A stretch of 64,000 bases of DNA from assembly GCF_033568475.1 (NCBI RefSeq), contig NC_133122.1:8052324-8116323 (forward strand). Reading direction: 5' to 3'. Numbering within the stretch: position 1 is the stretch's first letter; every line of letters starts with the position of its first letter. Below, piece by piece: positions 49,068 through 60,919 of the stretch. The translations under genes and the position numbers were made by a program. Under the pieces are notes generated by a model. The model did no database searches and had not been told where the DNA came from. It saw only the letters and a program-made list of their open reading frames with translations. Source of the DNA: Henckelia pumila. Taxonomy: Eukaryota; Streptophyta; Magnoliopsida; Lamiales; Gesneriaceae.

Positions 49068-51176
49068 CTTTATATCTTAGCCCCCCCCAACCCTCCCCAC
49101 CACAATAACAAAAAAAACTCACTCACGCACATGGAAGACAGGGGAATGAGAGAAAAGATTACTTGTCATTCGTGGCTGAAATTATCACACAATTACACTC
49201 AGAGCTTCCATAAAATGCTACGGAAAAGTGTAGCAGCTGATGCAAACTTGAGATGGGGGGGAAGTTTCTGCAATCCGAATAAAAAAGAAGAAAATCATCG
49301 ATCACAGTTCAAATACAAATCGTTAATGATCTAAATCAAAAATCCAAAATTTATTCCCTAGAGGTAGAATTTGATCAATTGACAACAAGTATGTTGGGCA
49401 TCAAAGACAATACAGCTTTTTCCTTCTCTCTTCTCCCCTCCACTTTTTCTTTTCCCCCCTACTCTCAGATATAGGCAATTTTTTTTGTGTATTCGGGCAA
49501 TGTGAGCTTTTTTCAAGCATTATTTAATCTGAGGCACAAATATTTTCTTTTGATAACCATAACGAGACAAGCAGCTTATATTTCCTTCAACTGATTGTAT
49601 TGATTTGGAACTCACAATATTTACAAATCTGTGATTCTCAATCATTTTTTATCTCATTTGGAGAAAACCAAACATCTATCCAGGTACGAAGCATGTCTTG
49701 GCCCAAAACAAAACCTTAGGGAAATCCCCTACTCTACCACTAGGCTTAGTGATTGGCCATATAAAGCATGTCCAACACTACAACCCAAGCTCTTACCTAT
49801 TACCGACATTATTTTGTTTCTGCTACAATAGACTTATTGACTACAAATACAAGAGTTGGAAATATCTTCCCCTGGTGCGTTACTGCATGCACAAAATTGT
49901 CTGTGGGCTATCCAAGACCTGTTTGACCATTTTCTTCTCGTACCTTCTTTCTATTGGCCTGGACTAAGGCACTAAATCTAATTTATCAGAGTTGGTCATT
50001 CTTTAAAATTAAAGACATTAGGCAGCAGCATATTAAGTTGGACCAGGTCTATTACTTAGAGGGCTAGGACTAAATAGGTATATCCCAAATCCACAACAAT
50101 TGAAGGAAAATATAAAATTGGATTAAAAGAAAATGAGTTAGCATAAAAACTATATTTGTTAGTTATAAACCCAAAAGGTGTTACATCCCAAAAGCTTGCC
50201 TAGTGGTGGGTGTAACCTCTTGGGTTCATAAGCTACTCTTTATTAGTTTTAATTATTCGATGATGGGAGCATTTGTAACAATATCTAATAAACCTTTGTA
50301 ATAATATGCAAACAAAAAACAGGGGGACCATTCGTCCATACGTCACACGACATTTGTATATTCAATAAATTGCAGACGATTGTAAAACATATTTTTGTTA
50401 GATATTGGACGAAAAAAAATTATATCATATACAATTACTGAACAACAAATTGGGATTTGATAATAAACGACCAAAACTGTACAAATTGAAGTGTTGATAA
50501 AAACTGTACATGTAATGAGAACACTTCCAACAAACCTAAACAAGGTGGGACAGTACGATAGACTGCAGTTAATGACCAATAATAAGAGAGCACCAGGTCA
50601 AAGATGCCCATTGTTCATGATATCTATGATATACATATTATTGTAGTTCCCCTCACCAATAAGGGATACTTCGATTTTGGAAATTTTTTTGTTGGGGGGG
50701 GGGCCACCCTTGGTTCTAACCAAGAAAAAAGCATGGGAATAAGATAGTGTCCTTTTTTTTTTGTCTCTAAGGGCAAATTCTGAAACTCCTGTGCCAGGCT
50801 TTTAGCCAGCATGGAAGAATTGAGATACTATATATCTCATTAGAAAATCAAAAAGGGTAACCAAACGTGATGCTATAGATTCTTTTACTGTTTTACATAA
50901 AGCGCACAAAATTCTACCCCACCTAATTCATCCCTCATAGGTAGGTACATCTACATTTAATGAATTCAAGAGCTCCAATGCCGAATTGGTGTAGAAATAT
51001 ACAATTACGAAGTTTACGATTCTCAAACTACATACTTACATAGGAGGCAACGCCAAAAAATTTATTGGACACGGGATTTTTTTGTTTCTAAATGTTGACC
51101 CCATATCAAGTATGAAAATTTTGCTTCAGTGTTTAGGCACAAGCAGTACTGTGCAAATGAAAACAAATATGTTTAC
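49068..51176. other. Intron-like or decayed ZIP sequence, no gene recognised
   Basis: AT-rich. A short imperfect inverted repeat at about 50168-50226 (AACCCAAAAGGTGTTACA versus the reverse of TGTAACCTCTTGGGTT) may be a remnant of a transposable element. I see no exon here. Confidence 0.35.
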
Positions 51177-51720
51177 CTTGAATCCCTCTGGAAGAACCTC
51201 AGTGATTACCATCCAAATCATACACCCAGCAGCAAAACCTGTAGCAAATGGCAGAAAACTTATTGAATGCATCAGCACAAATAAATGATGGAACCGCCAC
51301 AAGAGGCTGCATCAAGAGCTCACATGATGCAATTTATCATAATTATATCTAACCAAATGAATAAAACAAATGATAGAAGTAAAACATAGCAGTTCCAATG
51401 CTACGCCTTGAACCACTGTAAAACTTCACATCTGTCCCTCAAAAACCATTCAGCCATGCTGAAATGTCTATATCATTTGCTTTTCTAGCCACGAATATCA
51501 CTGGTTTCAGATCAGACGCTGAAATAAATGTCTTACATGAGCAATGAAAATGGATAACACACTGGAATTTACTTCCTCTGGCTTCAGCAGCAAAGCATTC
51601 ACCATATAGATCATTCATAAATAAAGGTTCATTATCACATGATAAAATGTAATGAATAATGATTCCCATTGGCTTCACCTAACAGGTTAGTGTGTTTCAC
51701 TTGGAATACTTGAGTGGGAC

Positions 51721-52014
51721 TGTTATGGACCCAAATACAGCTAGATGGTTTTAAGATATTGGGCCTAACCAAATCATGCCCAAGGATTACAATTGAGGCC
51801 CAAGTGTCTCAAGCCCATAGAAGAATCTAGATGTCTAACAATGAGGAATAAAACGTGGGAGTTGTAGCTTGTTAGGATATTCAGTTATCATTCTAGATTT
51901 TGTAACTAGCTTTGGCTAGGGAATTACTAGCAATTTTGGCTCGGGTTTACAGAGCTTGCTTTGGGATTTATATATTTTATATTGAATTTCTTCATATAAA
52001 TCGGGTTCATAACA
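51721..52014 (+). repeat. 5' LTR of element F
   Basis: 294 bases, TGTTATGGAC to TTCATAACA, including TATATATTTTATATTG near the 3' end, a likely promoter region. It is near-identical to 54016-54311. Confidence 0.92.
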
Positions 52015-52054
52015 TTGGTCCGACCTGCCGGATTTTGAGGAGCGCCGATTCACG

Positions 52055-52972
52055 ATGGCCAGCACAGGAGCAGATGCGAAGTTTGAAGCTATGGAGCGTT
52101 CGGTGTGGGGGTTGCAGGAGAGTATGTTGCAGGTGCAGGGTAGGCTAGATAGGATCGATCAAGCTCTCGGAGACCTCAGTGATCTGAAGGTGTTGATGGG
52201 ACGGTGGATCAAGGGACATGAAAAATTCGAGATGGCAGCAGATCAACGAGAGAATATCAAGAGTTTGATGGAGAAATTGGTGAAAAGAAAATTGGGAGAT
52301 GAAGCAAACCAACAAGGTGGCCTCAATGAACCAATGGTGAAGGTGAATCATGAGTTGCTCTATCAAGAAAAAAACTCTGAAAGAAGAAGGCCTTGCAAAG
52401 AAGTGCACGGTGACACAAATGTTGTGATTAAGCAACCTGAAAAGTGGAACCCAGGTGAGCTCTCAAAAGGCAAGCTGCCAAATATTGAAGCACAGAAAAA
52501 TTCGCTAGGAGAATACATGGAGATAACTGGATTGAAAGCAGAGGAGCAGCGCACCAAAATTTGCAGGGAGAGAAGGACTTTTAATTGGATCGGGAGGGTG
52601 GACAGGAAGATCCCGTGGATGAGATGGGAAAAACGTCAAGTTGAATTGATTCAAAGGTACAGTGGCCGCAAAGCAACTAATCCATATGAGTTTGTTTCAA
52701 TGGCGATAGAGGAAGAGCCGATCAGATGGGGTGCTGAGGCGGTGTTTCTGCAGTCGGTGTTTACGATGGATAATGGCGAGGAACACTGCGTGTGTCATAT
52801 GAGTGATGGGGCCAGAGAGGAAATATTGGGGAAGATAAAAGCCCACGACCCGATTATGAGAGCTTTGAATTTGAGGGGTGACTGTGTAGTGATTGAGATG
52901 GGTTTGTCTCATATGTGGGTTCTGGAAAAAAAAGTACATGGGCTATCAAATTTTAAGGCCCATGATTGTTAA
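52055..52972 (+). CDS. Element F Gag-like protein
   Basis: 305 codons starting MASTGADAKFEAMERSVW. The first 80 residues form a heptad-rich coiled coil (LQESMLQVQGRLDRIDQAL), common at the start of retrotransposon Gag. A Lys/Glu-rich middle follows, then PWMRWEKRQVELIQRYSG, which recalls the W-F-x-W...RYSG capsid segment of Ty3/gypsy Gag. No zinc knuckle is visible. It is probably a shortened Gag. The assignment is tentative. Confidence 0.55.
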   Translation: MASTGADAKFEAMERSVWGLQESMLQVQGRLDRIDQALGDLSDLKVLMGRWIKGHEKFEMAADQRENIKSLMEKLVKRKLGDEANQQGGLNEPMVKVNHELLYQEKNSERRRPCKEVHGDTNVVIKQPEKWNPGELSKGKLPNIEAQKNSLGEYMEITGLKAEEQRTKICRERRTFNWIGRVDRKIPWMRWEKRQVELIQRYSGRKATNPYEFVSMAIEEEPIRWGAEAVFLQSVFTMDNGEEHCVCHMSDGAREEILGKIKAHDPIMRALNLRGDCVVIEMGLSHMWVLEKKVHGLSNFKAHDC

Positions 52973-53228
52973 GTGGCGCGAAATTAAAGAGAGGAGGTTG
53001 GGATCAGATGGGAGGGGGGGTCGATTGGATGGATTTTGGAGGCTTGGCAGTACAACGAGAACAACGTTGTTGTTCTTTCCCGGGTATCTTGTTAACTTTC
53101 CAGGTAGTAGGGCTTGAGTTTTGGGCATGTCAAGAGTGGGTCGGGCCTGTACTAGGGAATTTGGGCCATGTAATCTACTGGACCCAAAGAGATTATAAAG
53201 GCCAGGCAGAGGGATTCATATCGCACTG

Positions 53229-54146
53229 ATGCACTTTGCGCCAAAACCTAGATATTGGGCAGGACAGGAATATGTTACAGGACGCTGGAGTAATGGGTTT
53301 CGTCGGCGAGGGATGTCCAGTGGGCCGCCGGTGGTTGACTGTGTCGGTGGCGGAATGGAATGCAGCGGCACTTCGGAATCAACTCTTGTAGTGAGGAAAA
53401 GCGTTGAAGGAAAAACAGAAGCAAATTGCACCTCCAAAGCCCTATCACAATGGCTGAAGTTGGTGGGAGATTACAATATAGGTGCTACTGGGGTGGTTGA
53501 TCTATTTACTTCTGGAAAAGGTAATACTGATTTTGGGTTTATGCTCGGTACTTTTAAGGTTATGTTTAGGGTGTCTCATGTTACGAACCCCATTATTATT
53601 GGGCCTAAATATTTAAGAAAATTAAGGCCCAAGTTTGAAAGGCCCATGGGCAGCTACAGTTCACGAGGAAAGGTAGGAGAAAGCATGGTCAGCTGCAAAT
53701 TCAATTTGACAGGGTCGTTGTTGTCTTTGGTGGAAGTTCGGGCTCTTACTCTTTGTGTTAATCCTCTTCATTTTCTGGATTGTGGTAATGCCTTAATTGA
53801 CCTTGGTTTTGAGATCATAGTTTTTGATGTTGGTTGGAAGGAGGACAAATCCGTAGAAGTTCAAGTTGTGGCTAAACGATTACTTTTTGTGTGGGAAGAT
53901 GGAATGGGTGTGCTTGTTTTTATCATTATGACTGGGCTGGGCTGGAGCCTTAAACAAGATCATCAAGTTTCAAGACTCAGCCTTGAGGACAAGGCTGATT
54001 TGAAGATGGCGGCATTGTTATGGACCCAAATACAGCTAGATGGTTTTAAGATATTGGGCCTAACCAAATCATGCCCAAGGATTACAATTGAGGCCCAAGT
54101 GTCTCAAGCCCATAGAAGAATCTTGATGTCTAACAATGAGGAATAA
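53229..54146 (+). CDS. Element F second ORF, unrecognised
   Basis: A 305-codon frame from MHFAPKPRYWAGQEY that runs 130 bases into the 3' LTR. No RT, RNase H or integrase motif is visible. The segment LSLEDKADL just before the LTR resembles the last residues of Ty3/gypsy pol frames (LEDKxxx), so this may be a pol frame shortened by large internal deletions. It may not be translated. Confidence 0.3.
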   Translation: MHFAPKPRYWAGQEYVTGRWSNGFRRRGMSSGPPVVDCVGGGMECSGTSESTLVVRKSVEGKTEANCTSKALSQWLKLVGDYNIGATGVVDLFTSGKGNTDFGFMLGTFKVMFRVSHVTNPIIIGPKYLRKLRPKFERPMGSYSSRGKVGESMVSCKFNLTGSLLSLVEVRALTLCVNPLHFLDCGNALIDLGFEIIVFDVGWKEDKSVEVQVVAKRLLFVWEDGMGVLVFIIMTGLGWSLKQDHQVSRLSLEDKADLKMAALLWTQIQLDGFKILGLTKSCPRITIEAQVSQAHRRILMSNNEE

Positions 54147-54311
54147 AAACGTGGGAGTTGTAGCTTGTTAGGATATTCAGTTATCATTCTAGATTTTGTA
54201 ACTAGCTTTGGCTAGGGAATTACTAGCAATTTTGGCTAGGGTTTACAGAGCTTGCTCTGGGATTTATATATTTTATATTGAATTTCTTCATATAAATCGG
54301 GTTTCATAACA
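54016..54311 (+). repeat. 3' LTR of element F
   Basis: 296 bases matching 51721-52014 with very few changes, among them GGCTAGGG for GGCTCGGG, an extra T in GGGTTTCATAACA, and an extra A near 54147. Confidence 0.92.
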
Positions 54312-54960
54312 TGGACATCGGAAACACCAAAGAAGTTCAAACCCAGTATCATGAATCTAATAAAAGGTAGACAAAGAAATTCACCAATGAGGTGGTGCAT
54401 TGTGCATATTCCCAAAGTTATTGCATCCACTTACAGACTGACATACTATGCTACATGTTTCGATTGGATCGTAATGCTTCTAATCATACAAAAACTAGGC
54501 TTAAAATTTTAACAATGAAGTAATCATGGAAACACAATGTATATGTACACACACCCACAAGCAAATCAAGTTAAAAATCTACTCAACTGCATACTGATTA
54601 CTACATAGATTGGTCATAAACAAAAGGTCCATTATCACAAGAAAATTTTCCATGAAATAAACGATTCCCAGTGACCTTACCAAACAGGTTAGGTGTTTTG
54701 CTTGGAATACTTAAGTGGACATTGGAACACCGAAGAAATTCAAACCCAGTGTCATGAATCTAATAAAAAGTAGACAAAGAAATTCACTCAAGAGGTTGCG
54801 CATTGTGCATATTCCCAAAGTTATAGCATCCACTACAACTGACATAGTGTCCTACTTGTCTCGATAGGATTATAATGCTTCCAACTATATAACAAGTTAA
54901 ACATCTACTCAACTAAATACTGATTATACAGTATATATCCATAATATTTCTCTAGGTTCT
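54312..54960. repeat. Diverged tandem duplication in the ZIP intron
   Basis: The sequence after element F (54312 to about 54600) and the sequence before it (about 51600-51720) together make one unit. A second unit follows at about 54600-54960, sharing TTCAAACCCAG, GTAGACAAAGAAATTCAC, GCATATTCCCAAAGTTAT and CTTGGAATACTT. Element F inserted into the first unit. Confidence 0.75.
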
Positions 54961-57497
54961 TACAATTTGCAACATTCGAATATTTTAAGGTGATAGTATA
55001 AGCCAAAAAGATCCGTTTATACTGCTCTGGATTCTTTCCATGCAAAGAATCATCTTAGAGGAGATAATTGCAGAGTTAGCCTCGCCCCCATAGTGGATAT
55101 TGGAAAAAAGAAACCTATCTGCGATTTCACAAATTTATAAGCCTAATCTAGTCATATAAATGGACAAAATAAAGTACCTGCGGCAGCGACGTAATCACAC
55201 TCCATAACATGGCATTCTGTGGAGATACTCCTCTCGATGCAAGCACCATACTAACAGCTAATCCCTCAGGTATATTGTGCACAGCAATGGCCATCGTCAC
55301 CAATATCCCCTGAGATAAACCCTTGGAGCTAGCGAAGGATACTCCAACACCAGAGCCCTCCCCAAAAGAATGAAGAGTCATGATACCGACAACTAGAATG
55401 ACTTTAGCAGCTTCTGCTCCTTTTATGTCCAGCATGCTTACTTCACCATATTGCTCAAGAAACTGGGAATAGTTGAAAAGTAAATTAAACTCTAAAGTGC
55501 ACCGAAGAATATTCAGGACCATATCCCTGGTGACCATTAAGGGGGGTAGCTCAATGCTAATGGTCACTGATACTTATGCTTACTACAAAAAAACTACATG
55601 AAGAAAGCCTTTAGTTTACAACTGCACATGACACAATGTGCTCCCAGCAGATGCAAAAAAGAAAAGATTTCAAAGATTCAATTTTAACGACCAGCAGTTG
55701 ATACAAGAGTATGAGATGATGACTTCATACTGTTTCCAACCGTATGATACACTTCTGCCAATAGATGCCCTATATGAATAAAAATTTGGATATTGTAACT
55801 ACTGGAAGTGAAGATCTGTTGAGGATCGCGGACCGCCAGATGGACAAATTGTCAGTTACAGTGTAACACAGAGGCACAAAATGGACATCTGTATGCATAC
55901 CTTATTCACATGCAAAATTACATAAATAAATAAAAGACAAAATATCTTTAGGGGATCACTCAAAAGAATGACATGAGCTGCTACGAAATTACACTAATTT
56001 CCCGGGGTTGAACTATGGGTAAACATATTCTCTAACAAGTCCAACAAGTTAAAAAAGAAAAAATAAAGACGGGCAAGCATTTCGCACATTGGTAAACAAT
56101 ATCAGCAGACTCCATGAAACCAGACTGTTAGCATCAGATTTCTAAAGTGTCCAATAAGATAGAACAAGAAATAAAGAATTTCATTTATCATGGAATGCTT
56201 TTGACTAAGTAGACTTCCATAACATAGAATTTTTTGTTTCATTACAGTACTAGGCGCATAAACTACGCTCAATGACAACTTGTTTCCAAAATGAAGAATG
56301 ATTCATGAAAACCAAAAATCAAAAAGGCTAAGTTGATAGCCTATTGCAGGCTTATAATTAATGAGCCAGTCATCAACAAACCTTTAACTCGCACACCAAG
56401 ATCAATTAGTAACAGACTAAAATGCATGTCAAATTGTCAATAGGTTAGTAAACCAAACTGCACCACAAGAGGCAAGAAAAACAAAAAAATACAGAAAAGA
56501 TAAGAAGTTACACTGTGCAGAAGTAAAGAGTTTGGGCCCTCTGGGCAGCAGGCGAAGGAATTAAATTGGTAATAAAAACCATGCAATATTATTACTTATA
56601 TAAAAAATCAGCAAAAGCGTATTCATAACCATGTTTCAGAGGAAAGAAAGCATGATAGGTCTAAGAGCTTAACCTTCTTGCAAAGCCATATGAAAATGCC
56701 ACCAGCTAAAATTCCAATAACAACCCAACTGCCACTTCCATGGTTCTGCCCTTCCTGTATTAGGTCAAAGCTAGCAGCCAACATTACTCCTGCAGCCATT
56801 CCATTGCATATTCCAGCCCATTGAGAATCAAGTTCCACAAAGAAAAATGGGACAGCACCTAAACCAGTAGCAGCAGCCATTGCCAGCGTTAAAAATGCAA
56901 CTGTTGACACGGAAACTTTATTCCCGCCCTGCCACGATTCACCTCTTTCTCTACCAGCGCTATCAACATTAAAAACGCGCTCAGTCCCCGAGCCATCTAT
57001 CACACCAACCCCTGCATTCCTTCGTGGAGCAGTTACTAATGATTCTGAAGTTCCTTTCTCGTTTTCTGCTATTACACTATAACTTAATATAGCTATAAAG
57101 AGAAAAAGAGAAAGAATTGGCTTAACTCCTAAACTCATTTTCAGCCTATTGACGCTACCAAACATTGCACAGTCAGAAGAACAAGGTAGAATTGGATGTT
57201 TTCTTTACTGCAGTATGCTCATCTCCAGTCAAGAGAACATGTTCAGACCATATATAGCTATGCAACCATCATTCGTTTTCGTGGATATAGCTTGGTCGTC
57301 AATTCAACTGAACACCCACCGATGAATGATGAATATCTCTAAGACACCATGCAGTTGAAACTTAAGCTTGATGCCCCAGCTCCTTCTCTAAAATGAATGG
57401 ATATAAGTAAGAGATCCATAAACAAAAAAGAACATCAAACACAAAAAGCACAGAGAGAACAAACATAAGAAATGTACGAACATGAGTTACATATTTC

Positions 57498-58027
57498 CAA
57501 TGTTGTAAATGGCAGGAGGCGGTGGCGTGGCGGTCAGTGACCGCCTACCGTCTCGGCCGCCTAGGCTGTTGAATTTTTTTAGCCATTTTTATGGGTACTT
57601 ATACATAATTATGCAATGTAACTACAAATAGTCATAATATTTTACATGATATATGTGATTAAATAATGTTTATGCATAAAGAAGCTTCATACAAGGTGCA
57701 AATAAATATATAAATACAAACTAACAAGATAATAAGATGGTGGCTGATGCGGCGGCGGGCGGCTGGAGTCAGGTGGTGGCTAATGGTGGAGGACACCTGA
57801 AACAAAAAGTAAATACAAAAGAGAGTGAGATGCGCTTTTATTATATGTAGGTTTTTTAAGTTGATTGATTTTGACTGGTTTTAAAATTATTTGATTTTGA
57901 CAGTTGACTGTGATTTTAAAATCATTGACCGCCTCAGACCGCCTATAGAGACCACCTTAGACAAAGGCGGGGTGGTTGGGGCTGCCTACCACCTAGGCGG
58001 CTGCCTCGACTGCCATTTAAAACACTG
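57498..58027. mobile_element. hAT-type MITE
   Basis: 530 bases flanked by the 8-base direct repeat CATATTTC (57490-57497 and 58028-58035). Ends are inverted: CAATGTTGTAAATGGCAG at the left and, reading the right end in reverse, CAGTGTTTTAAATGGCAG (16 of 18). The sub-terminal parts are rich in GGCGG/CCGCC. There is no transposase. It lies upstream of the first ZIP coding exon. Confidence 0.88.
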
Positions 58028-58888
58028 CATATTTCTTTCTTTTACTCTACTCTCAACATTCACCAAAGATTGGATAAGTGGGACAACCACTTACAAAGGG
58101 GAGGAAACTATTGTTCAGAAAGAATGAAAAATATGTTAATGTACTGTCTATGACTATTAGATTAATCAAAAATAGAGAGCAAAATTCATAGATTACATTT
58201 AAGTTTCATCATAGAAACTTAAGATTTTCATCAGCCTTAAAAATATTAGAATAATTCCTTTACTTCTCCTCGTGTGCAGTAACATCAGCGCTCAATATTT
58301 CAAAACAGACTAAGATGCAAAGGTCATGTGTTAACTCAGCAAACCAGACAACATAACCAGTATTCCGTTATTTTAGCTTGAGAAGAAATACAAAACAAGC
58401 CATTTGCAAATCATTGATTGTAGTCTTAACCGAAAATAGTATTTAATCAGGCAGTTAGTCGCATGTAAGTCAACTCTTCAGCTGCCATAAACCTTTGGAT
58501 TTGCATAAACACAGGAATCAACATCAAGTATGATTCTTTACAAAATTCACATAGTGCAATTCATAACAACAGTAGATGGACTAGGAGAATAAACAAGGAA
58601 CCACCTGTGTCAGGAATTGTAAATCCTTACATAAAATGCCAAAACAAAAATCATAAAGAAATATAAAACAAACCACTTAACATTTGGTCAATCGAAAAAT
58701 TCAATGGCCCAGAGGCACAATCATCACGAATCCTTAAAAGTAAAACCCCCACAAAAAAAAAAAAAAAGACTCAAATCTCAAAATTCGACCCAACTGCTTA
58801 AAACCCATAAAAGAAATCATCTCCACACATACGTATACACACGAAATCACAAAATCGGAGAGAATGAGGAAGCGCTGATGAAATCGAA

Positions 58889-59060
58889 CTCACCAATGGT
58901 TCTTCGATTGCCTAACTTTTCAAGAAATCTGGTATAGAGGTTCGTAGGGGAGAAAGTAAATGGTTGAAAACCGTGTTGTAGAAAGTGAAATCCTACCAAT
59001 GTTGCGTGCCGGATTGGATAGGCAAATTCACCTCTACGAATATGCTGCTTCTTCTTCTTC
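58889..59060 (-). other. Possible 5' UTR exon of the ZIP locus
   Basis: On the minus strand a TTC/GAA-rich segment ends CGAAGAACCATTG just before a GTGAGT donor (about 58889). The coding exon starts 1.7 kb away. It would place the MITE inside a 5' UTR intron. This is inference from a splice-site consensus only. Confidence 0.3.
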
Positions 59061-59434
59061 TTTGTTTTTTTTTTTTTTTTCTTTATACATGAATATGCCT
59101 TCCTCCCTTTATTTTATTCACAATAATTTTATATTTTCAAAACTAAATATGAATTTATCTTATATTTCCACACGGTGTTACATGAATATATCCATGAGTT
59201 TTCAGACAAAAAAATATATTCTATCTTATTTAGCGTTGACTCTTATTAATTTTAAATTTGTTCTCTTAAATTATCTTTATCTATATTTTAAAATTCAATC
59301 ATATCTTTATTTATATTTTTTTTAATTAAATTTTTTTAGATAATTCATCCTCTTAATAAAAAAATATATAAAAACTTATTATCATGTTTAGATAAATATA
59401 TAAACTGGACAAACACGTAAATACGTTCAAATAG

Positions 59435-59437
<3 letters not shown>

Positions 59438-59469
<32 letters not shown>
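59438..59469. repeat. (AT)n microsatellite
   Basis: About 16 AT units. Confidence 0.95.
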
Positions 59470-59471
<2 letters not shown>

Positions 59472-60513
59472 ATGTAGCCAAAAATTGATATTACTCGATT
59501 AGAGAAAATATGAGAAATTTGTAGAGATCTGGATAACTGGATTAATACTTGAACTATTCCAAAGACCGAACTTTGTGGGTTGTTACCTGCATCACAAAAC
59601 AAAGTGAGTGGCGCCGGGGGTTTTTCGGCGAAAACACTTCGACGCTCAAGTCATTATTTCCTCAATAAAAGTTCTAGAGAACTAGAGCATGTGACTATAG
59701 AGTGCGTACCTTAATAATGAGAGGACTTGAGCTATTTATAGATAGTCAGAAAGTTTCATGGGCTTTAGCCTCTTATAGGCTTTGAGGTATTTATGGGCCT
59801 TGATAAAGTGTCCAAATAAATATCGGAGTAATATGAGACTCATATGGATTGAGTCATTGGGCTGGGGCCTGAGAGAAAATCAAATTGGGTAATAACTCAT
59901 CATAAGCCCCCCACTCTCGGGCATGTCGTTTCTGCGAGATTACCGAGAGTAGAAAATTTAGATACCGTTACAGATTAATTGTAGTAGGAATGTGTTGCAA
60001 CTGAATCGGAGATAGTAGGAAGCAAAGTCCTAGTTGAATTAAAAATTGTTGGATTTACAGTCCTGTCTGAATAATGATCGTAGAATTGCAGTAGGATTGT
60101 GGTGTAATATGATATGAATCAAAGTCCTGCCAGAATAATAATTGTAGAAACTCAGTAAAACTCTGGATGTATTACTATTATAAATTTAACACCGTAATGT
60201 TTTCATCACAACTTACTAACTCAATATTATTTCTGAATTTTTTATTGCAGCAGCCGCGCAATCGAGTTGCATAAAGAGATAAATTATCTTTATTCCCGTT
60301 ACATGTATTAATTATTTTTTTTTTTTTGTGATTGACTTGTGGTCCACTTTGGTAAGTTGCTTTTTCAATTTTTTCTTTCCAACTTAAACGTGAGTTTCTT
60401 TTTGTTTCTTCTCTCTTCTTTGTTTTTTTTTTTTTTGACAGGCTCTTCTTTGTTTTCTTTGTAACGTGAGTTTTCTCTTTTTCCAAGTTTCCTCTTCTTC
60501 AATGTGATATCAT
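59470..60513. other. Repeat-like region, no gene
   Basis: The stretch 59605-59700 (GGCGCCGGGGGTTTTTCGGC, then CTTCGACGCTCAAGTCA) is of a kind often met in LTRs or leaders of Ty3/gypsy elements, but no boundaries are visible. 60300-60450 is rich in T runs. No exon seen. Confidence 0.3.
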
Positions 60514-60919
60514 GTGTGTATGGCTAAGTGTCTTGGAGCATCTATCTTCCCCTACTCCATGTTTCCTCACTCCCACCTTCATTCACGGCCAATGGAGTGG
60601 TGTCTAGAAGGAGGCGGCAAGGTGGGGCAGGGCAGCGGTCAGGAGAGGTGGCAACGTTTGGAGATCGATTTCCAGCCACGGTCCATCCACTGCCGGTGGA
60701 TGCGCCTAGATCTGGCTCAACTCGGACGATTCTGCTCGAGGAGATGCTGTGCGAGGAAGTGGCTGCTTTATTCAGGGGGGGTGCCGGAGTATCCAAAGTC
60801 GAGTTTTCAGTCATGGCTATGTTTCCGGGTGGGAACGGAGCCAGATTCTGCACTCGACGGTTTAGGGTGGCTTCGATGATGAATGGATCGGGGGAACGAA
60901 GGTGATGGGCTGGAATATG
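60514..60919 (+). other. GC-rich segment with overlapping unrecognised ORFs
   Basis: Frames of 121 and 125 codons on the plus strand and 133 on the minus strand overlap, which is typical of GC-rich sequence with few stops. None has a recognisable domain. It could be a gene fragment cut by LTR G at 60920, or repeat sequence. Confidence 0.25.

Larger units (their letters stand above)
51721..54311 (+). mobile_element. Element F: short non-autonomous LTR retrotransposon in a ZIP intron
   Basis: 2591 bases with 294- and 296-base LTRs that are nearly identical (TGTTATGGACCC to CATAACA). Flanks read GGGAC and TGGAC, close to a 5-base duplication. The related tandem copy at 54700-54715 (AAGTGGACATTGG) shows the unoccupied form. 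The internal region is only about 2.0 kb with a Gag-like frame and a second unrecognised frame. There is no protease, RT or integrase, so it must have relied on another element's proteins. The PBS is not the initiator tRNA-Met type (TTGGTCCGACCTGCC follows the LTR). Confidence 0.88.
47946..57165 (-). pseudogene. ZIP-family metal transporter locus, 3' half decayed
   Basis: It resembles the plant ZIP transporter typified by Arabidopsis At3g08650 (identified from memory). Zn/Fe importers of this family have eight membrane helices. Clean exon 1 (57165-56674) has a hydrophobic leader (ILSLFLFIAILSYSVIA) and helices AFLTLAMAAATGLGAVPFFF, GMAAGVMLAASFDLIQEG and WVVIGILAGGIFIWL. Clean exon 2 (55462-55178) has the metal-site motifs HSFGEGSGVGVSF and HNIPEGLAVSMVL. 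Exon 3 (51306-51177; CADAFNKF, then TGFAAGCMIWMVI) has one extra base in a T run (about 51249-51252). The C-terminal half (about 48830-47946) is recognisable (GLGPLLGDIAHVA, HALAEGLALGVAAPKAYG, RGLDHV, LVCLHTPYCNSAPEALR) but full of stops and shifts, for example TAG at 48072-48074. I could not find the exon expected between 48.9 and 51.1 kb. Probably a pseudogene, or a truncated gene. Confidence 0.82.

Noticed and set aside
52145-52939. Minus-strand ORFs opposite the Gag-like frame of element F
   Set aside because: Shadows of the plus-strand frame, which has a coiled coil and a sensible start after the LTR.
60514-60905. Plus-strand ORFs as a candidate gene cut by LTR G
   Set aside because: Two plus-strand frames and one minus-strand frame are open together, with no domain or splice structure. 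I kept it only as an unrecognised segment.
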